A stretch of DNA of 35,038 nt from Pirellulaceae bacterium (GCA_013002105.1 JABDKS010000064.1:1-35038), one strand, 5' to 3'; shown: positions 23,763-31,430, numbered from the stretch's first letter. Notes: a model not told the origin generated them from the sequence alone. Program-made: numbers and translations.

Positions 23763-25379
23763 CTACAGCGGGAAGTCCGAGGTTTGGTTGTCATACAGAG
23801 GTAGGTATCGATAGTAGACCTCCAGCATCATGGTGCACATCGCGGTTGTGTAAAGCCGGCCACCGACGTCGCCCCATTTGTCCTTGAAGTGCCAGCTGCC
23901 CGATTCGTGACCTTGCTGTGATTGAGTGGCGACAAGGTGGTCACGTAAACGATCATTCCATCGGTCCCAGTCACGGTGTCTGGCATGGTGCAGTGCCAAT
24001 GTCGCGTAGTAGTCGTGATACACGTTCGTCAGTGCAGGCCCACGCTCTGCGATTTGGTCCAACGCCCTATCAAACGGCGTGTAACCTGGGGTTTGACCCA
24101 GGTACAAAAGTAATGTCAATGCGATTGCGTTCATCGTCGGTTCGCCGGGCGGGCCTTTGTATCCAAAGCTCCACTCGTCCTCGGATTTGACGCTCATCAA
24201 AAACTCCTTGGCACGCGGAAGGGTGTACGAACGTAATTCGATACCGTTTCGGCGTGCCGCGATCAGCGAGAGAACTTGCCATCCGGTCAGTGTCGTGTCT
24301 CCTGGGCTGCCAGGCACGTAGCCCCAGGAACCGTTGGGGTGCTGTGCAACGACCGTAAAGAACGCGCCGCGGTCAACCAGTTGCTGTAGGTCGGTTTCGT
24401 ATTTGCCGTCGGCCGTCCGGGTCATCGTCAGTGCCTCGCCTAATGCCATCAGTGCGATTCCATGGCCATACATACTGCCGCGTTGCCAATCCAGTCCGTT
24501 CTCGGTTTCGCCAGCGATCGAACGCAGGTAGTAAATGCCACGACGGACGGTATCCGCATAGGGCCCACTTTGATGCGTGTGACCAGCGCCCAAGAATGCG
24601 AGCAACGCCAGTCCCGTCGCTCCGGTCGAGGGCGTGGGTGTGTCTTCGGAGACTTTGCTGTGTCGGCATTGACCATTGCATGGGTCGAGATTCAAATTGA
24701 ATGACCAACTGCCGTCCGGACGTTGATGCAAGGCCAGCCAACGAAGCGCCCTGTCGACGGCTGCCTCGCTCTGCGGCGTCGCGCCGAATCGTTCACCCAA
24801 TTCAGTACGTCCCTGAGGGGTCCGCCCGGACAGGCCACCGCCGGGTAGGCGTACAAGCTTGGAATCAGAATGGTGGGTCGCTCCCACTGCCAGTTGACCG
24901 ACGATCGATTGGTCCATTGTCGTTGCGATCGTTTCGGATCTCAGTGGCGATTGGACCGAAACAGCCTCCGTTTTCAGGACCGTCACATTGACCGGTTCGA
25001 TGCTGCTGGCAGACAAATGATTGTGCGTGTCGTCTTCCGTCAACGTCTGCTCAAGCGTGACGACAGGAGCGCTATCGGTCTGTTGTCCCTGTAGTGACAG
25101 GACGTGAGGGCCAATTTTTGCGGCCCCGTAGGTGAACAAGGCGAGAACCAACAGCGCGATCGTGTGCAAGATCGTGCTGATCAGGCACGACACGATCTGA
25201 GTGTCGCGAAACTGACGACCATTCTGGTTGGACGTCGCGTCGGCGACATCGATAGGGCCATTGGGGCTGTGCGCCGGTTCGGGGCGAATTGGCACAGGCG
25301 AAACGATCGCCGGCAGCCCGTTGGCTTTCGCTTCGGAGCTTGTAACGATCGTGCCGGTCATGTCGTTTTCGCTGGCCAA
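23763..25379 (-). CDS. membrane-anchored prenyltransferase/squalene-cyclase-like repeat protein
   Basis: This 538-residue protein has one membrane helix (about 62-86, SCLISTILHTIALLVLALF) after a Pro-rich N-terminal tail, so most of the chain would be outside the cytoplasm. The C-terminal half (about 205-530) shows repeated alpha-alpha barrel units of the squalene-cyclase/prenyltransferase fold. Each has a D/N-G-S-W turn (QRPDGSWSF, HPNGSWGYV) and alternating helices such as TGLALLAFLGAGHTH and TGWQVLSLIAA. The DxDD motif of true cyclases is not seen, so an enzyme role is unproven; planctomycetes carry many such proteins. The TTG at 25379 has GAGGA about nine bases upstream. An ATG six codons later (25361) has no ribosome site, so the TTG start is preferred but not certain. 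Confidence 0.8.
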   Translation of the reverse strand: MASENDMTGTIVTSSEAKANGLPAIVSPVPIRPEPAHSPNGPIDVADATSNQNGRQFRDTQIVSCLISTILHTIALLVLALFTYGAAKIGPHVLSLQGQQTDSAPVVTLEQTLTEDDTHNHLSASSIEPVNVTVLKTEAVSVQSPLRSETIATTMDQSIVGQLAVGATHHSDSKLVRLPGGGLSGRTPQGRTELGERFGATPQSEAAVDRALRWLALHQRPDGSWSFNLNLDPCNGQCRHSKVSEDTPTPSTGATGLALLAFLGAGHTHQSGPYADTVRRGIYYLRSIAGETENGLDWQRGSMYGHGIALMALGEALTMTRTADGKYETDLQQLVDRGAFFTVVAQHPNGSWGYVPGSPGDTTLTGWQVLSLIAARRNGIELRSYTLPRAKEFLMSVKSEDEWSFGYKGPPGEPTMNAIALTLLLYLGQTPGYTPFDRALDQIAERGPALTNVYHDYYATLALHHARHRDWDRWNDRLRDHLVATQSQQGHESGSWHFKDKWGDVGGRLYTTAMCTMMLEVYYRYLPLYDNQTSDFPL

Positions 25380-25476
25380 GAGAGAGGTTCCTCATCTCTC
25401 GACTATAGCTCGCAGTAGGCGAAAACGACGTCTTTTGCCCTGTTTTGCCGATCAAACCGCGTCAGAACCACGCATT

Positions 25477-25542
25477 TCTACGCGGTTGCACGGACTGGTC
25501 TACGCAGTTGCGGGTACTGGTCTACGCAGTTGCGGGTACTGG
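25477..25542. repeat. 22-bp direct repeat, three copies, overlapping a stop codon
   Basis: Three contiguous 22-bp units occupy 25477-25498, 25499-25520 and 25521-25542. The last two are identical and the first differs at a few positions. The third unit contains the stop codon (25522-25524) and the last six codons of the ALDH-like gene (PVPATA), so the end of that protein is encoded by repeat sequence. Confidence 0.88.
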
Positions 25543-26961
25543 TAGGTCGGCGACTTGATAGGCACGTGATCGGTACAAGAAATCGATGATATTGCCCTCG
25601 TGAGGCTGCAACCAGTTCAGTCGGTTGGTTGGGATCGGACCGATGTTTAATCGATCGATTTCGACACACGATCCGGCAGCCGCGATCAGCGACTTGTCAG
25701 CCGTCAAAACGGTTCCCACCAGGGTCGGGCCGATCCGACGCAACATGTCCGCCTGGGGACATTGCACGACCGAAACGAATGGGAACATATACTCTTTGGC
25801 GGCGACGGCGCGATCGGGCGAATCAGCGTGCACTACCATCGGACGCAAGTAGGCACAGTGCTCGCGCTCAATCAGTTTGTCACCGTAGTCGGCCGTCATG
25901 TCGACGACGCCTGATTCGGCGAGGTCCTGCTGGACCATTGCGTGTGTCCCGGTAGCCATTGCCGGCACTGTAAACGCGGCTAGCTGGGAATCGGGATCGC
26001 CCGGCGGCAGGACATCCACAGGTCCAATGCGTTGGGCGATCGCTTCGGCTATTTCTCGCGTGTGACGACTGGCCCAAATTCCGCTGCAATTAATACAGCT
26101 TCGGCCCGAGTTACTGAGCACACTTTCGACCATCAAGTCGAGATAGTTTTCCCAGTCATCGACCACATCATCCCCGATCAAGATCTTGGAGAACCCGGGG
26201 CCATGAGCTTGCACGCGCGGATTGCCGGCGTGTTGCGCGACGGTTTGTGCGCTACCGAATATCATGCTTCGTTCGGTCTTTGTCATGATCGCACCGCCCG
26301 CGTCGTGACCGCCTGGATAGAGGCCAAATGCCGCTGCGGGAACACCCGCGGCAATGAATGCGGACACCATGCGGTATGGCGTCCAAGGCTCCTGCGATCC
26401 GGGTTTCAGCGCGAGTCCGATCTGCAATGGAATGGCTGGCAGCCAAAGCGTATGGACGCCGGGTGAATTGTTCGGCAGCACAGCACCTAGAATTGGTGTC
26501 TGAGCCTGGTAGCTAACGATCACTCCACGGCCTTCTTCGCCAAAACCGTTGGACAAAATGGACAGATCCAGGCCTCGCGTCAGGCAGTCCAGGATCTGCT
26601 GGATGTTCTTCAACACGAAACTATTTTTAGTCATGTTGGAACGGCACATGTGCTCGGGGAGACCCGTGCTGGCGGATTGTTGATGAACAAAGTCATCGAC
26701 GCTTTGGGTCGAATCGCCCACCTGCAGGTCTGCGGTTTCGAACAGCTCCGCGGCCTGTGTGCACATGTCGATTAACTGCGTTGTCGAAAATTGCAGTAAC
26801 GCTTCGCGGGCCTTGTCGGCTTTGCGCATGTCGCGCCCGACCACACCGCCGCCGACTTGGCCGACCTTTGCAATCGGCTCGCCGGTATCGAAGTGGACAA
26901 CGTCGTGAAAGTCGAGTGATTCGTAGGGCTTTCCCCACCGCAGTGGACTGAGTGTGATCAT
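25522..26961 (-). CDS. aldehyde dehydrogenase-fold enzyme, possibly acyl-CoA reductase (LuxC-like)
   Basis: This 479-residue ALDH-superfamily protein starts at the ATG at 26961 (MITLSPLRWG); the frame upstream is leader-like noise. NAD(P)-site marks are present: VLPNNSPGVH (N164/N165) and LALKPGSQEPW (K186). The nucleophile is C289 in SNSGRSCINCSG. Where hydrolytic ALDHs have the ELGG general-base glutamate there is VQAHGPG (about 250-256), so the glutamate is missing, as in CoA-acylating and LuxC-type reductases. This points to thioester chemistry, either acyl-CoA to aldehyde or the reverse. The preceding gene on the same strand is an adenylating acyl-activating enzyme, so the pair may activate a carboxylic acid and reduce it. 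The substrate is unknown. No ribosome site is visible, but a perfect hairpin lies just upstream of the start. Confidence 0.82.
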   Translation of the reverse strand: MITLSPLRWGKPYESLDFHDVVHFDTGEPIAKVGQVGGGVVGRDMRKADKAREALLQFSTTQLIDMCTQAAELFETADLQVGDSTQSVDDFVHQQSASTGLPEHMCRSNMTKNSFVLKNIQQILDCLTRGLDLSILSNGFGEEGRGVIVSYQAQTPILGAVLPNNSPGVHTLWLPAIPLQIGLALKPGSQEPWTPYRMVSAFIAAGVPAAAFGLYPGGHDAGGAIMTKTERSMIFGSAQTVAQHAGNPRVQAHGPGFSKILIGDDVVDDWENYLDLMVESVLSNSGRSCINCSGIWASRHTREIAEAIAQRIGPVDVLPPGDPDSQLAAFTVPAMATGTHAMVQQDLAESGVVDMTADYGDKLIEREHCAYLRPMVVHADSPDRAVAAKEYMFPFVSVVQCPQADMLRRIGPTLVGTVLTADKSLIAAAGSCVEIDRLNIGPIPTNRLNWLQPHEGNIIDFLYRSRAYQVADLPVPATA

Positions 26962-26977
26962 CGCTAATTCAATGTAT

Positions 26978-26995
26978 CGTTTGGAAACCCAAACG
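26978..26995 (-). promoter_or_regulatory. hairpin just upstream of the ALDH-like start codon
   Basis: CGTTTGG (26978-26984) and CCAAACG (26989-26995) form a perfect 7-bp stem with a 4-nt loop, ending 16 nt before the ATG at 26961. It occupies the place where a ribosome site would be expected. A second inverted repeat, GTGCT...AGCAC, lies further upstream near 27031-27047. It may affect translation or mRNA stability in the two-gene transcript. Confidence 0.4.
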
Positions 26996-27116
26996 ACTGA
27001 GTAAAGGAGAAAGAAATGGAGAGAGAAGGTGCTGTCGAATAGCACTTTCCTTGAGAGTCACGGTTTCTTGTAGGCGACGGTTTATTCCAAAGCATGTTGC
27101 TGCGTGCAATGTTGCT

Positions 27117-27132
27117 GGGGTTAGTAAACCCC
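27117..27132 (-). other. stem-loop spanning the stop codon of the acyl-activating gene
   Basis: GGGGTT (27117-27122) pairs with AACCCC (27127-27132) around a 4-nt loop, and the TAA stop (27121-27123) lies within the hairpin. No T run follows on the minus strand, so readthrough into the ALDH-like gene is expected and full termination unlikely. Confidence 0.35.
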
Positions 27133-28254
27133 AACGGTTGTACCGGTGGCGAGTTCGTGAAAGGGTCGAACGCCACTGACGCCATCCCAAGGGAATTTGT
27201 CAAAAGGCATTTCGCGTTCACCTTCATCTCGTTCCATAAATCCTGGCACAAAGAACTCGTCCGTCAACGTATAAAGTTTGACACGACCGGTCTCGCCGTA
27301 GCCGACGACTTGATTGTAGTCGCCGAATTGCACCACTTCGGTTGCCGCTCGTGGTTGGGGAGCGTAGTAGCTGATCTTGTAATTGTCTGCCGCCGAAATG
27401 GGTTTGCCGCAGGCGAGTCCCATCAGGGTGTTACCGTAGGTGGGAGTCATGAACACACCGCCTTCTTCGACAGGTCCACCCAACAATTCTTCCACACAGA
27501 ATCGTGTCCATTGAGGTGTAAACTCGGTTCCGCCAGAGAAGATCCCCTTGATGCCGACTTCTTGAATGCTTGTGCCCCTGTCTTCGAGCGCTTCCCCGAG
27601 CGATTCCAGAAGTTTCGGCGTCGTGAACATGCATTGGATGTCGTGGCCGGCAGTCAGGACGGTAATGGCCTGGTCGATGCAATGCTTCTTGTACTCTTCG
27701 AGGTGTTCCATCCAACCTTTCTTGATCAGCTTAACGACCCAGCGAGGATCCAGGTCGATGCAGAAACAGATGCCTCCGCGATGTTGTGCAAGATGTTCAA
27801 CGGCAAGACGCAGCCGTCGTGGACCGCTGGGGCCAAGCATCAACCAATTGGCACCACGAGGAAAATGTTCGTCCGGCAGAGTGTCGCTAAACAGTTCATA
27901 GTCCTTCCAATGGTCCTCGATCACCACACGACTCTTGGGGACACCTGTCGTACCGCCGGTTTCGAATACGTAGGTCGGTTTTCCGTCGTGGCCTTTGGGC
28001 ACCCAGCGACGTACCGGACCGCCACGCAACCAATCGTCCTCAAAGAGCGGAAATTTCTTGAGGTCGTCAAAGGATTTCACGTCAGTCAAAGGGTCGAAGT
28101 TCAGCTCCGATTTCTTTTCCAGCCAAAACGGGCTGCCGGTGTCGTCACTGAAGTGCCAATGAACCGTTTTGAGCGTGTGCTCGTTGAGACGGTCGAGCGC
28201 ATCGGCGGCTTTCTTGGCAACTTCGGCACTGACTTGAGCGTCAACGGAACTCAT
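27121..28254 (-). CDS. AMP-forming acyl-activating enzyme (PaaK/LuxE-like)
   Basis: This 377-residue member of the adenylate-forming superfamily resembles phenylacetate-CoA ligase (PaaK) and LuxE acyl-protein synthetase more than full-length acyl-CoA synthetases. The ATP-binding loop is YVFETGGTTGVPKSR (about 94-108). A second motif, GIKGIFSGGTEFTPQW, and the aromatic YGNTLMG loop follow in the right order. It is short (PaaK is about 430), and the C-terminal lid domain is abbreviated (GYGETGRVKLYTLTDEFF then a Pro-rich end). The family reaction is carboxylate + ATP to acyl-AMP, then transfer to a thiol. It is followed by the ALDH-like gene after 159 bp with no strong terminator between, so the two are probably co-transcribed. 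A long antisense open frame (27094-28317) is a shadow of this gene. Confidence 0.83.
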   Translation of the reverse strand: MSSVDAQVSAEVAKKAADALDRLNEHTLKTVHWHFSDDTGSPFWLEKKSELNFDPLTDVKSFDDLKKFPLFEDDWLRGGPVRRWVPKGHDGKPTYVFETGGTTGVPKSRVVIEDHWKDYELFSDTLPDEHFPRGANWLMLGPSGPRRLRLAVEHLAQHRGGICFCIDLDPRWVVKLIKKGWMEHLEEYKKHCIDQAITVLTAGHDIQCMFTTPKLLESLGEALEDRGTSIQEVGIKGIFSGGTEFTPQWTRFCVEELLGGPVEEGGVFMTPTYGNTLMGLACGKPISAADNYKISYYAPQPRAATEVVQFGDYNQVVGYGETGRVKLYTLTDEFFVPGFMERDEGEREMPFDKFPWDGVSGVRPFHELATGTTVGVY

Positions 28255-28454
28255 GGATCGATCTCGTTTGGTGGACGTCGAGGTAGGCGTCGGAACCGTA
28301 CCGACAGTTCAACATGATATCACGAACGCGGTGCAGCGAAATCAGTTGATCGGCACGCTGTGTGATGTTTGGCACCAACACATTATGGAGCTTGGTAAAG
28401 CGTGCCGACTATGACGCTTCCCCGGGGGGAGGCAACGACGCACGCGTGAGCACG
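28255..28454. other. intergenic region upstream of the acyl-activating gene
   Basis: I see no gene here. It lies between the start of the acyl-activating gene and the terminator of the paralog that precedes it on the minus strand, so it should hold the promoter of the two-gene unit. I could not identify convincing -35 and -10 boxes. Confidence 0.5.
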
Positions 28455-28490
28455 AAAAAAGCCGCGACTCCGAAGAGTCGCGGCTTTGTT
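28455..28490 (-). terminator. intrinsic terminator of paralog A
   Basis: The stem GCCGCGACTC (28461-28470) and GAGTCGCGGC (28475-28484) closes a CGAA loop. On the minus strand it is followed by six T residues (28460-28455). It begins 35 bp beyond the stop at 28519. On the plus strand TTTGTTT follows, so it may work both ways. The stem is identical to that of the terminator at 30049-30077. Confidence 0.9.
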
Positions 28491-28518
28491 TCATGCGAGA
28501 AAGGTCTAGCCCTACGTC

Positions 28519-29733
28519 TTAGTTGAAGTAGTGAGGCTTAAATGGACTCAATGGCTTGACCTTCTTGACCTTGTCGTCGTCATCGTCCAGCGTGACAGCA
28601 ATCAGGCCGCCGATGGCAGCGAGACCGGCAAGATTACCGAATCCTCCACCGAAGCCGCCGCCACCGTATCCGCCGCCGCCACCGCCACAGCAACCGCCGC
28701 CGGCGTAAGGAGTTCCGAAATCGTCCATGACGATACCGTCATCAATGATGATTTCCTCGGCCACTGGGATTCCGCAACCACAGGGTGACTGACCGCAGAC
28801 GCCACATGGTGCTGGTTCGTGAACAATGCTGTAGCACTCGGTAGGAGCAACTTGCATGCAAAGCTCTGGGCAGCAGTTGTTTTGTTTGTGATGGCCGAAC
28901 AAGCCAACGAGCTGTTTGCCATCGGCCGTGACAGCAGCGCTGCTGGTTTCCAGTTCGCTGGTGTCCACCAACTCAAATCCAATCAAGCCAAGTCCGTCGG
29001 GACCAACGGCCATCAGCGAGTAGTTGCCCGCTCCCATTTGTGCAATTTGGAATTCACCCAGTTCGTTCGTGATCGTACGAGCGACTTCTTGACCGTCTTT
29101 GATGATGAAGACATTCGTCAGTTGTGCGCCGTTGAGATTGGCACCTTGAGCACCTGCAGTGTGCAACCGACCTTTCAGGCCACCTTGGAACTGAGCGACA
29201 CGGAAGCTCTCTTGGCCGCAGACACGGTCGGCGAGAACCGAAAGCTCTGCATCATCAATCGAAGCTGTGTTGTCGTCAGCCGACGGAGGCATGTAGCGAA
29301 TCACAGCTGTTTTGACGGTTGTGAAGTCAATGTTGGCTGCTGAAATTTCGGCTTGTTGTGGGAACTCTTTTTCCGCAACCAAGTCGCTGTCGAGCACGTG
29401 CATTGCACAAGCTGCGAACACGAAGTCGGCACGAGCAGTCAAAGCGTAAACGCCGGGCTGAACGTCTTTGATCGTGAATTCGCCTTGGCTGTTTGTTTTC
29501 GCAATGCTGCGATGAACTTGACCATCCTTGCTCATCATCGCCACGCTAGCACCTTCGACCGCGGTCGTCGCGCCGTTGGTTGCTGGAATGACAATGCGGC
29601 CCTGGAGTACGCCGTCATTTGCAGGTTGAACCCACTGATTCGCCGTGAGCGTGTTGACGGTTTGTGCTGTAACTGACTGGGCGCTCAATACGCTCAGCGT
29701 CACAATTGAAATAAGTGCTAGCAATCGTTTCAT
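28519..29733 (-). CDS. secreted Gly/Cys-rich protein with two Cna-B/CarboxypepD-like domains (paralog A)
   Basis: This 404-residue protein has a signal peptide (MKRLLALISIVTLSVLSAQS, cut near VTA-Q, residue 23). Two small beta-sandwich domains of the carboxypeptidase-regulatory/Cna-B type follow: about 42-112 (GRIVIP...GEFTIKDVQPGVYALTA) and about 185-256 (GLKGRL...GEFQIAQMGAGNYSLMA). A Cys-rich segment (287-320) contains CGVCGQSPCGC. A Gly-rich stretch (about 345-366) is then followed by a hydrophobic helix, LAGLAAIGGLIAV, five Asp, and KVKKVKPLSP at the end. The C-terminus looks like a membrane anchor or sorting tail. No enzyme motif is seen. It is a tandem paralog of the gene at 30114-31307, with matching promoter, leader and terminator. 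The ribosome site is weak. Confidence 0.88.
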   Translation of the reverse strand: MKRLLALISIVTLSVLSAQSVTAQTVNTLTANQWVQPANDGVLQGRIVIPATNGATTAVEGASVAMMSKDGQVHRSIAKTNSQGEFTIKDVQPGVYALTARADFVFAACAMHVLDSDLVAEKEFPQQAEISAANIDFTTVKTAVIRYMPPSADDNTASIDDAELSVLADRVCGQESFRVAQFQGGLKGRLHTAGAQGANLNGAQLTNVFIIKDGQEVARTITNELGEFQIAQMGAGNYSLMAVGPDGLGLIGFELVDTSELETSSAAVTADGKQLVGLFGHHKQNNCCPELCMQVAPTECYSIVHEPAPCGVCGQSPCGCGIPVAEEIIIDDGIVMDDFGTPYAGGGCCGGGGGGYGGGGFGGGFGNLAGLAAIGGLIAVTLDDDDDKVKKVKPLSPFKPHYFN

Positions 29734-29739
29734 GTTGTT

Positions 29740-29815
29740 TTTTCTCGACTTCTCGCAATGGAATTTCCGCTGTCACGCACGGAATGCGCGTGAATCTAGG
29801 TAATTCGAGCCAGTG
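29740..29815 (-). promoter_or_regulatory. conserved 5' leader of paralog A
   Basis: About 65 bp between the predicted transcription start and the ATG match the leader of paralog B (31315-31381) almost base for base. Shared blocks include TGGCTCGAATT, TAGATTCACGCGCAT and TGCGAGA. Non-coding conservation at this level suggests a functional untranslated region or a recent duplication. Confidence 0.6.
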
Positions 29816-29817
29816 AG

Positions 29818-29862
29818 ATAGTAGATGATGACAATAGGGTTATCAACAGGTTCGTTTGATAA
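29818..29862 (-). promoter_or_regulatory. sigma70-type promoter with overlapping inverted repeat (paralog A)
   Basis: On the minus strand, -35 TTGATA (29846-29841) is followed after 17 bp by -10 TACTAT (29823-29818). The -35 box is part of the inverted repeat TTATCAA-N9-TTGATAA (29840-29862), an operator-like layout. The same arrangement occurs before paralog B. Confidence 0.6.
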
Positions 29863-30048
29863 TATTTGACATTTAGGCGCTCTAGTGACACCAAGTCCCT
29901 CCTACGGTGGATTTTACCGCATTCTGGAGCCCCTTTTTCACGTCGTGGACCATAGAAACTGGATTATGACGTCGCTATTCGATGTTTGGCTCGCCCCCTC
30001 ATTTGGTGGACTATGTAGTCATCGTGACCTCAATGCCGTGGGTCAACG
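29863..30048. other. intergenic region between the paralogs
   Basis: This stretch lies between the promoter of paralog A and the terminator of paralog B. I found no gene, repeat or further signal in it. Confidence 0.5.
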
Positions 30049-30077
30049 AAAAAAGCCGCGACTCGATGAGTCGCGGC
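30049..30077 (-). terminator. intrinsic terminator of paralog B
   Basis: The stem GCCGCGACTC (30055-30064) and GAGTCGCGGC (30068-30077) has a GAT loop. Six T residues follow on the minus strand (30054-30049). It lies about 37 bp after the stop at 30114, and the stem is identical to that of paralog A. Confidence 0.9.
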
Positions 30078-30113
30078 TTCGTCATTTGCATCTTTGAGAG
30101 GTGGCGGGCTGCC

Positions 30114-31307
30114 CTAGTTGTAGTAGGGGTACCAGGGGCTCAAAGGTTTGACCTTCTTGATCTTGTCGTCATCGTCATCCAGTTCGATCGCGATCAATCC
30201 GCCGACAGCTGCAAGCCCGGCCAAACCGCCGAAGCCACCGCCGCCGTGGAATCCACCGCCACCGCCACCGTATCCACCACCACCGCCGCCGCCGTAGCTT
30301 TGGCTGTGAGCTTGATAGGTTGGTTGAGTCGGAACAAATTCGGTCGTATGTGCGTGGCAGGTGCATTGTCCAGCAGGCGAGCCGCAAGTCCGGCAACCGC
30401 GAAGGCTGACGGTTTCTTGAATCATATTCACGGGAGCGATCTGCATCGACAATTCTTGTCCGACGTATTCGTTTGGAAGTCCAACGAACTGCTTTCCGTC
30501 GGTCGTAACCGCAGCGCTTTTGGCACTGGTTGGGCCGACAAGTTCAAATCCGATCAAGCCAAGTCCGTCAGAGCCTACGGCCATCAAGGAGTAGTTTCCG
30601 GTCCCGATTTTCGCAATTTGAAATTCGCCGTTGTCATTCGTGATCGTCCGAGCGATTTCTTGCCCGTTTTCGAAGATGAAGACATTGGTCAACTGGGCAC
30701 CAGTAAGACTGCCGTTGTTGGAACCGGCAGCGTGCAAGCGACCTTTGAGTCCGCCGTTGCTTTGGGCAACGCGGAAGCTTTGATTGCCACAAACGCGGCT
30801 GGCCAGGTCGGCCAATTCGGCACCTTGAATCGAAGCAGGGTTCATCTCGGCTGCAGGAGCCAAGTAGCGGATCACAGCGGTCTTGACCGTCGTAAAGTCG
30901 ACGTTGGCGGCTGAGACTTCGACTTGTGCTGGGAATTCGTTTTCGCCAACCAAGCTATTGTCCAGAACGTGCATTGCGTAGGCAGCGAAAACATTTTCGC
31001 CACGTGCGGTCAACGCGTAGACGCCAGGCTTGACGTCGTTGATGGTGAATTCACCCTTGCTGTTGGTGACGTCCACACTTTGCAGGAGTTTGCCATCATT
31101 GCTCATGATCGCAACGCTTGCACCTTCGACGGCAGCAGAAGTGCCATTGGCTGCAGGGATAACGATACGACCTTGGAGCACACCGTCGGCGGCTGGTTGA
31201 ACCCATTGGTTCACTGTCAGCGCGTTGTCGGATGTTTGGGCGTTGGATGGATGAGCGGCACAAACGCTCAACGTGAATACTGAAATCAGTGCTAGCAATC
31301 GTTTCAT
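30114..31307 (-). CDS. secreted Gly/Cys-rich protein with two Cna-B/CarboxypepD-like domains (paralog B)
   Basis: This 397-residue protein is a close paralog of the gene at 28519-29733, with the same order of parts. A signal peptide (MKRLLALISVFTLSVCAAHP, cut near SNA-Q) comes first. Two beta-sandwich domains follow (about 43-113 and 186-257), then a shorter Cys segment CRTCGSPAGQCTCHAH (305-320). A longer Gly-rich stretch (about 339-361) precedes the conserved end LAGLAAVGGLIAIELD, four more Asp, then KIKKVKPLSP. The two copies differ most in the Cys-rich and Gly-rich parts, which suggests relaxed or diversifying constraint there. The ATG at 31307 is chosen by alignment to paralog A; the frame upstream (to 31373) runs through the conserved leader. 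AGAGG lies 12 bp upstream. Confidence 0.88.
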   Translation of the reverse strand: MKRLLALISVFTLSVCAAHPSNAQTSDNALTVNQWVQPAADGVLQGRIVIPAANGTSAAVEGASVAIMSNDGKLLQSVDVTNSKGEFTINDVKPGVYALTARGENVFAAYAMHVLDNSLVGENEFPAQVEVSAANVDFTTVKTAVIRYLAPAAEMNPASIQGAELADLASRVCGNQSFRVAQSNGGLKGRLHAAGSNNGSLTGAQLTNVFIFENGQEIARTITNDNGEFQIAKIGTGNYSLMAVGSDGLGLIGFELVGPTSAKSAAVTTDGKQFVGLPNEYVGQELSMQIAPVNMIQETVSLRGCRTCGSPAGQCTCHAHTTEFVPTQPTYQAHSQSYGGGGGGGYGGGGGGFHGGGGFGGLAGLAAVGGLIAIELDDDDDKIKKVKPLSPWYPYYN

Positions 31308-31314
31308 TGTTTTA

Positions 31315-31381
31315 TTCGACCTCTCGCAGTGGAATTGCCCCGTCACACAGCACATGCGCGTGAATCTATGCAATTCGAGCC
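31315..31381 (-). promoter_or_regulatory. conserved 5' leader of paralog B
   Basis: This is the counterpart of the leader at 29740-29815. It shares TGGCTCGAATT, a block around TAGATTCACGCGCATG, and TGCGAGA before the start. Differences are scattered single bases. Confidence 0.6.
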
Positions 31382-31386
31382 ACTCA

Positions 31387-31430
31387 ACAGTACGTGATGG
31401 TTAACGGTTATCAAAAACTTTGGCTGATAA
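31387..31430 (-). promoter_or_regulatory. sigma70-type promoter with overlapping inverted repeat (paralog B)
   Basis: On the minus strand, -35 TTGATA (31414-31409), a 16-bp spacer and -10 TACTGT (31392-31387). The inverted repeat TTATCAA-N9-CTGATAA in plus-strand terms (31408-31430) overlaps the -35 box with the same 9-bp spacing as in paralog A. Confidence 0.55.

Noticed and set aside
27094..28317. 407-codon open frame on the plus strand
   Set aside because: It is antisense to the acyl-activating gene, whose minus-strand translation has clear adenylation motifs. The plus-strand product has no domain pattern.
28378..28400. Enteropeptidase-like DDDDK run as evidence for processing of paralog A and B
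   Set aside because: The DDDDDK string in the tails matches that host protease site only by chance; no such enzyme is known in bacteria. It is kept only as part of the conserved tail.
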